From the NCBI GenBank assembly GCA_016199255.1, contig JACQHA010000059.1, positions 1 to 5,939 of the forward strand: a stretch of 5,939 bases of DNA, given 5' to 3'. Position 1 is the first letter of the stretch, and each line of letters opens with the position of its first letter. Shown here in pieces: positions 4,748 to 5,939 of this stretch. A model generated the notes under the pieces. It saw nothing but the letters and a program-made list of their open reading frames with translations, did no database searches and was not told the origin of the DNA. The position numbers were made by a program, and so were the translations under genes. This DNA is from Deinococcus sp. GTDB taxonomy: Bacteria > Deinococcota > Deinococci > JACQHA01.

Positions 4748-5098
4748 ATGCCTCAACCCACCATCAGCGACGTGCTGAACGAAATAAAAAAACTCAGCGC
4801 CAGGTTCGGCGCTCTCGAAGCCACTATGGTGACGAAGGACGCACTCACCGCCATGGAGCAAAAAATTTCCAAAGAAATCCGCGCCCTCGACGCCAAAATT
4901 GATGTGAGCTTTGAGCAGCTTCATGGGCGCCTGGCCAAACTCGAAGTGGTCTACACTGACGCCCTTAATCGCCTCGATGGATTTGTGAAGCACCTCGAAG
5001 CGGAACGGCAAGAGCTCATGCTCACCCAGCGGGACGTGACCCTTATCCGCCGGCACCTCGGGCTCGACAAGATCGGCGTGATCGAGGTGGAGAAGTAG
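4748..5098 (+). CDS. Small coiled-coil protein of unknown function
   Basis: The protein has 116 residues and is highly charged, without a signal peptide or membrane segment. Residues about 5-100 show heptad spacing of hydrophobic residues (ISDVLNEIKKL, FGALEATM, MEQKISKEIRALDAKI, LHGRLAKLEVVYTDALNRLDGFVKHLEAE), so a long helical hairpin or oligomeric coiled coil is expected. It ends in an RRHLGLDKIGVIEVEK tail. I do not recognise a named family; short proteins of this look are common hypotheticals. The ATG at 4748 has no Shine-Dalgarno: the bases before it are C- and T-rich. A TTTAAT at 4730-4735 would put the transcript start within a few bases of the ATG, so leaderless or near-leaderless translation is possible. 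A terminator follows at 5125-5149. Confidence 0.75.
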   Translation: MPQPTISDVLNEIKKLSARFGALEATMVTKDALTAMEQKISKEIRALDAKIDVSFEQLHGRLAKLEVVYTDALNRLDGFVKHLEAERQELMLTQRDVTLIRRHLGLDKIGVIEVEK

Positions 5099-5124
5099 CT
5101 TGCTATCGTCTTGTCCTAGAATGG

Positions 5125-5149
5125 AGACGGCTGGTGCCGTCTTTTCGTT
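5125..5149 (+). terminator. Rho-independent terminator after the coiled-coil gene
   Basis: AGACGGC (5125-5131) and GCCGTCT (5136-5142) pair around TGGT, followed by TTTCGTTT. It shares the GAGACGGC start with the stem-loop at 4125-4146. It begins 26 bases after the stop. Confidence 0.82.
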
Positions 5150-5190
5150 TGACTCGAATACTTGGCCAGCTCGCTAAGGAGGCGAAGAGG

Positions 5191-5880
5191 ATGAAAGGAT
5201 GGGTGGCATTCTTGGGAGCGTTGGCGCTGGTGGGTGGCTGCAGCCCAGCTGGGCCGGTGGTTGATGTCTTCCTATCTGCGCTGGGGGTCCTGGCGACGTT
5301 CGAGTTCAACGGGAACGCGCGGGACTCCAGTGGGAATGGGCGCGATGCCCTCCTGATTGGGGGCGAGTTTGTCCCCACAGCGTGGGGGCAAGGCCTCCAT
5401 GTCTTGCCAGGGGGCCCGACTGGGATCGACTGGAGTGCGTTCGCGAACCTCCTGGTCTTTCCCTATACGGTGGAGATCGTCCTCACACCCCAGGACACGA
5501 CCGACTTCCGCAAGCTCTTTAGTTTCGATGATACCGTCGATATGGGCTGGTATTACTATAATGAGGGCATTAGCGCCTACCCTGAGCCTGAGGTCGGCGT
5601 GGGGCAGGTGCTGGCAGGCGAGCGACACTATATTGCCTTCGTCTCGACTGCGCTAGACGTGGTAGACATCTACTTCCAAGGGGCCTTCCTTGGCACGTCA
5701 GGCGCAACTTTTACGACCCCTCCCCCTCCACCCCAGGTCATCTTCTTTCGGGATGACGTGGTCACTGATCGGGAGGAGCAGCTCGATGCTGTGGTGGAGG
5801 CCCTCAGAATTTCAGGGGTTACCCGCACACCAGCCGAGATCGCTGCTGTCCAGCAGCGCCTCGAGAGTCCCAACCCGTAG
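5191..5880 (+). CDS. Lipoprotein with a LamG/concanavalin-A-like domain
   Basis: The protein has 229 residues. I chose the ATG at 5191 because AAGGAGG (5176-5182) lies 8 bases upstream and a signal peptide then starts at once: MKGW, a hydrophobic run at 5-14, and a lipobox VGGC with C17 as the lipidated cysteine. An in-frame upstream ATG-like start at 5134 would bury the signal and lie in the preceding terminator. After the anchor, residues about 33-215 form one jelly-roll domain: FEFNGNARDSSGNGRDALL (37-55) is the typical opening of LamG-type repeats, and DAVVEALRISGVTRTPAEIAAV (199-220) resembles the usual closing IDEVRIYxRALSxxEI pattern. Such domains bind carbohydrates or other surface ligands; no catalytic residue is evident. 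A proline run (177-181) sits in a late loop. Two TAG stops are adjacent in frame (5878-5883). It is expected on the cell surface or in the periplasm. Confidence 0.82.
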   Translation: MKGWVAFLGALALVGGCSPAGPVVDVFLSALGVLATFEFNGNARDSSGNGRDALLIGGEFVPTAWGQGLHVLPGGPTGIDWSAFANLLVFPYTVEIVLTPQDTTDFRKLFSFDDTVDMGWYYYNEGISAYPEPEVGVGQVLAGERHYIAFVSTALDVVDIYFQGAFLGTSGATFTTPPPPPQVIFFRDDVVTDREEQLDAVVEALRISGVTRTPAEIAAVQQRLESPNP

Positions 5881-5939
5881 TAGAGCTGAAGCCGACGCGA
5901 CAGCTGTCATGGGGTGTAGTCTTAATCCCCCTTCAACCC

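Noticed and set aside
5899..5908. 10-bp palindrome GACAGCTGTC after the lipoprotein gene
   Set aside because: It is short, has no T-run and no nearby promoter; it could be chance.

Overview
The window looks like a piece of a moderately GC-rich bacterial chromosome. The left 2 kb is clearly richer in G+C than the middle. I see no plasmid, phage or insertion-sequence hallmarks. The phylum cannot be fixed from sequence alone. A recJ with a long C-terminal extension joined to a dipeptide epimerase gene, plus a secreted cupredoxin, suggests an environmental bacterium, possibly of a poorly cultured lineage. That is a guess.

Layout. Positions 1-2050 (+) hold the 3' end of recJ (single-strand DNA exonuclease), overlapping by ATGA an L-Ala-D/L-Glu-type dipeptide epimerase with a full set of catalytic motifs. 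A weak terminator-like hairpin sits on its stop codon. Positions 2051-2207 lie between convergent genes and hold a long imperfect hairpin and a 12-bp direct repeat. Positions 2208-2735 (-) encode an exported single-domain cupredoxin with a complete type-1 copper ligand set (H85, C157, H162, M167). Positions 2736-3000 hold no convincing gene. Positions 3000-3396 hold a RelE/ParE-family toxin remnant on + with no usable start codon. A small - strand ORF overlaps the place where its N-terminus should be.

Positions 3397-3711 look empty of protein genes but are the most interesting part. On the - strand there are two consecutive units, each made of a near-consensus sigma70-type promoter (TTGACT-16-TATAGT and TTGACA-17-TATGAT), a short structured stretch, and a terminator-like hairpin. 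They predict two small RNAs of about 93 and 76 nt in tandem. Several stem pairs are G-U in the - strand RNA but mismatched in the + strand RNA, which supports the orientation.

Positions 3712-4014 (-) encode a small cupin. A divergent gene at 4202-4639 (+) encodes an NTF2/SnoaL-like protein with its own promoter and a strong terminator. Positions 4748-5098 (+) encode a small coiled-coil protein without a Shine-Dalgarno site, followed by a terminator. Positions 5191-5880 (+) encode a LamG-like lipoprotein. The last 59 bases show only a 10-bp palindrome (5899-5908).

From 2051 onward the genes are mostly single transcription units bounded by hairpins. Apart from recJ-epimerase there is no evident operon and no obvious shared pathway.
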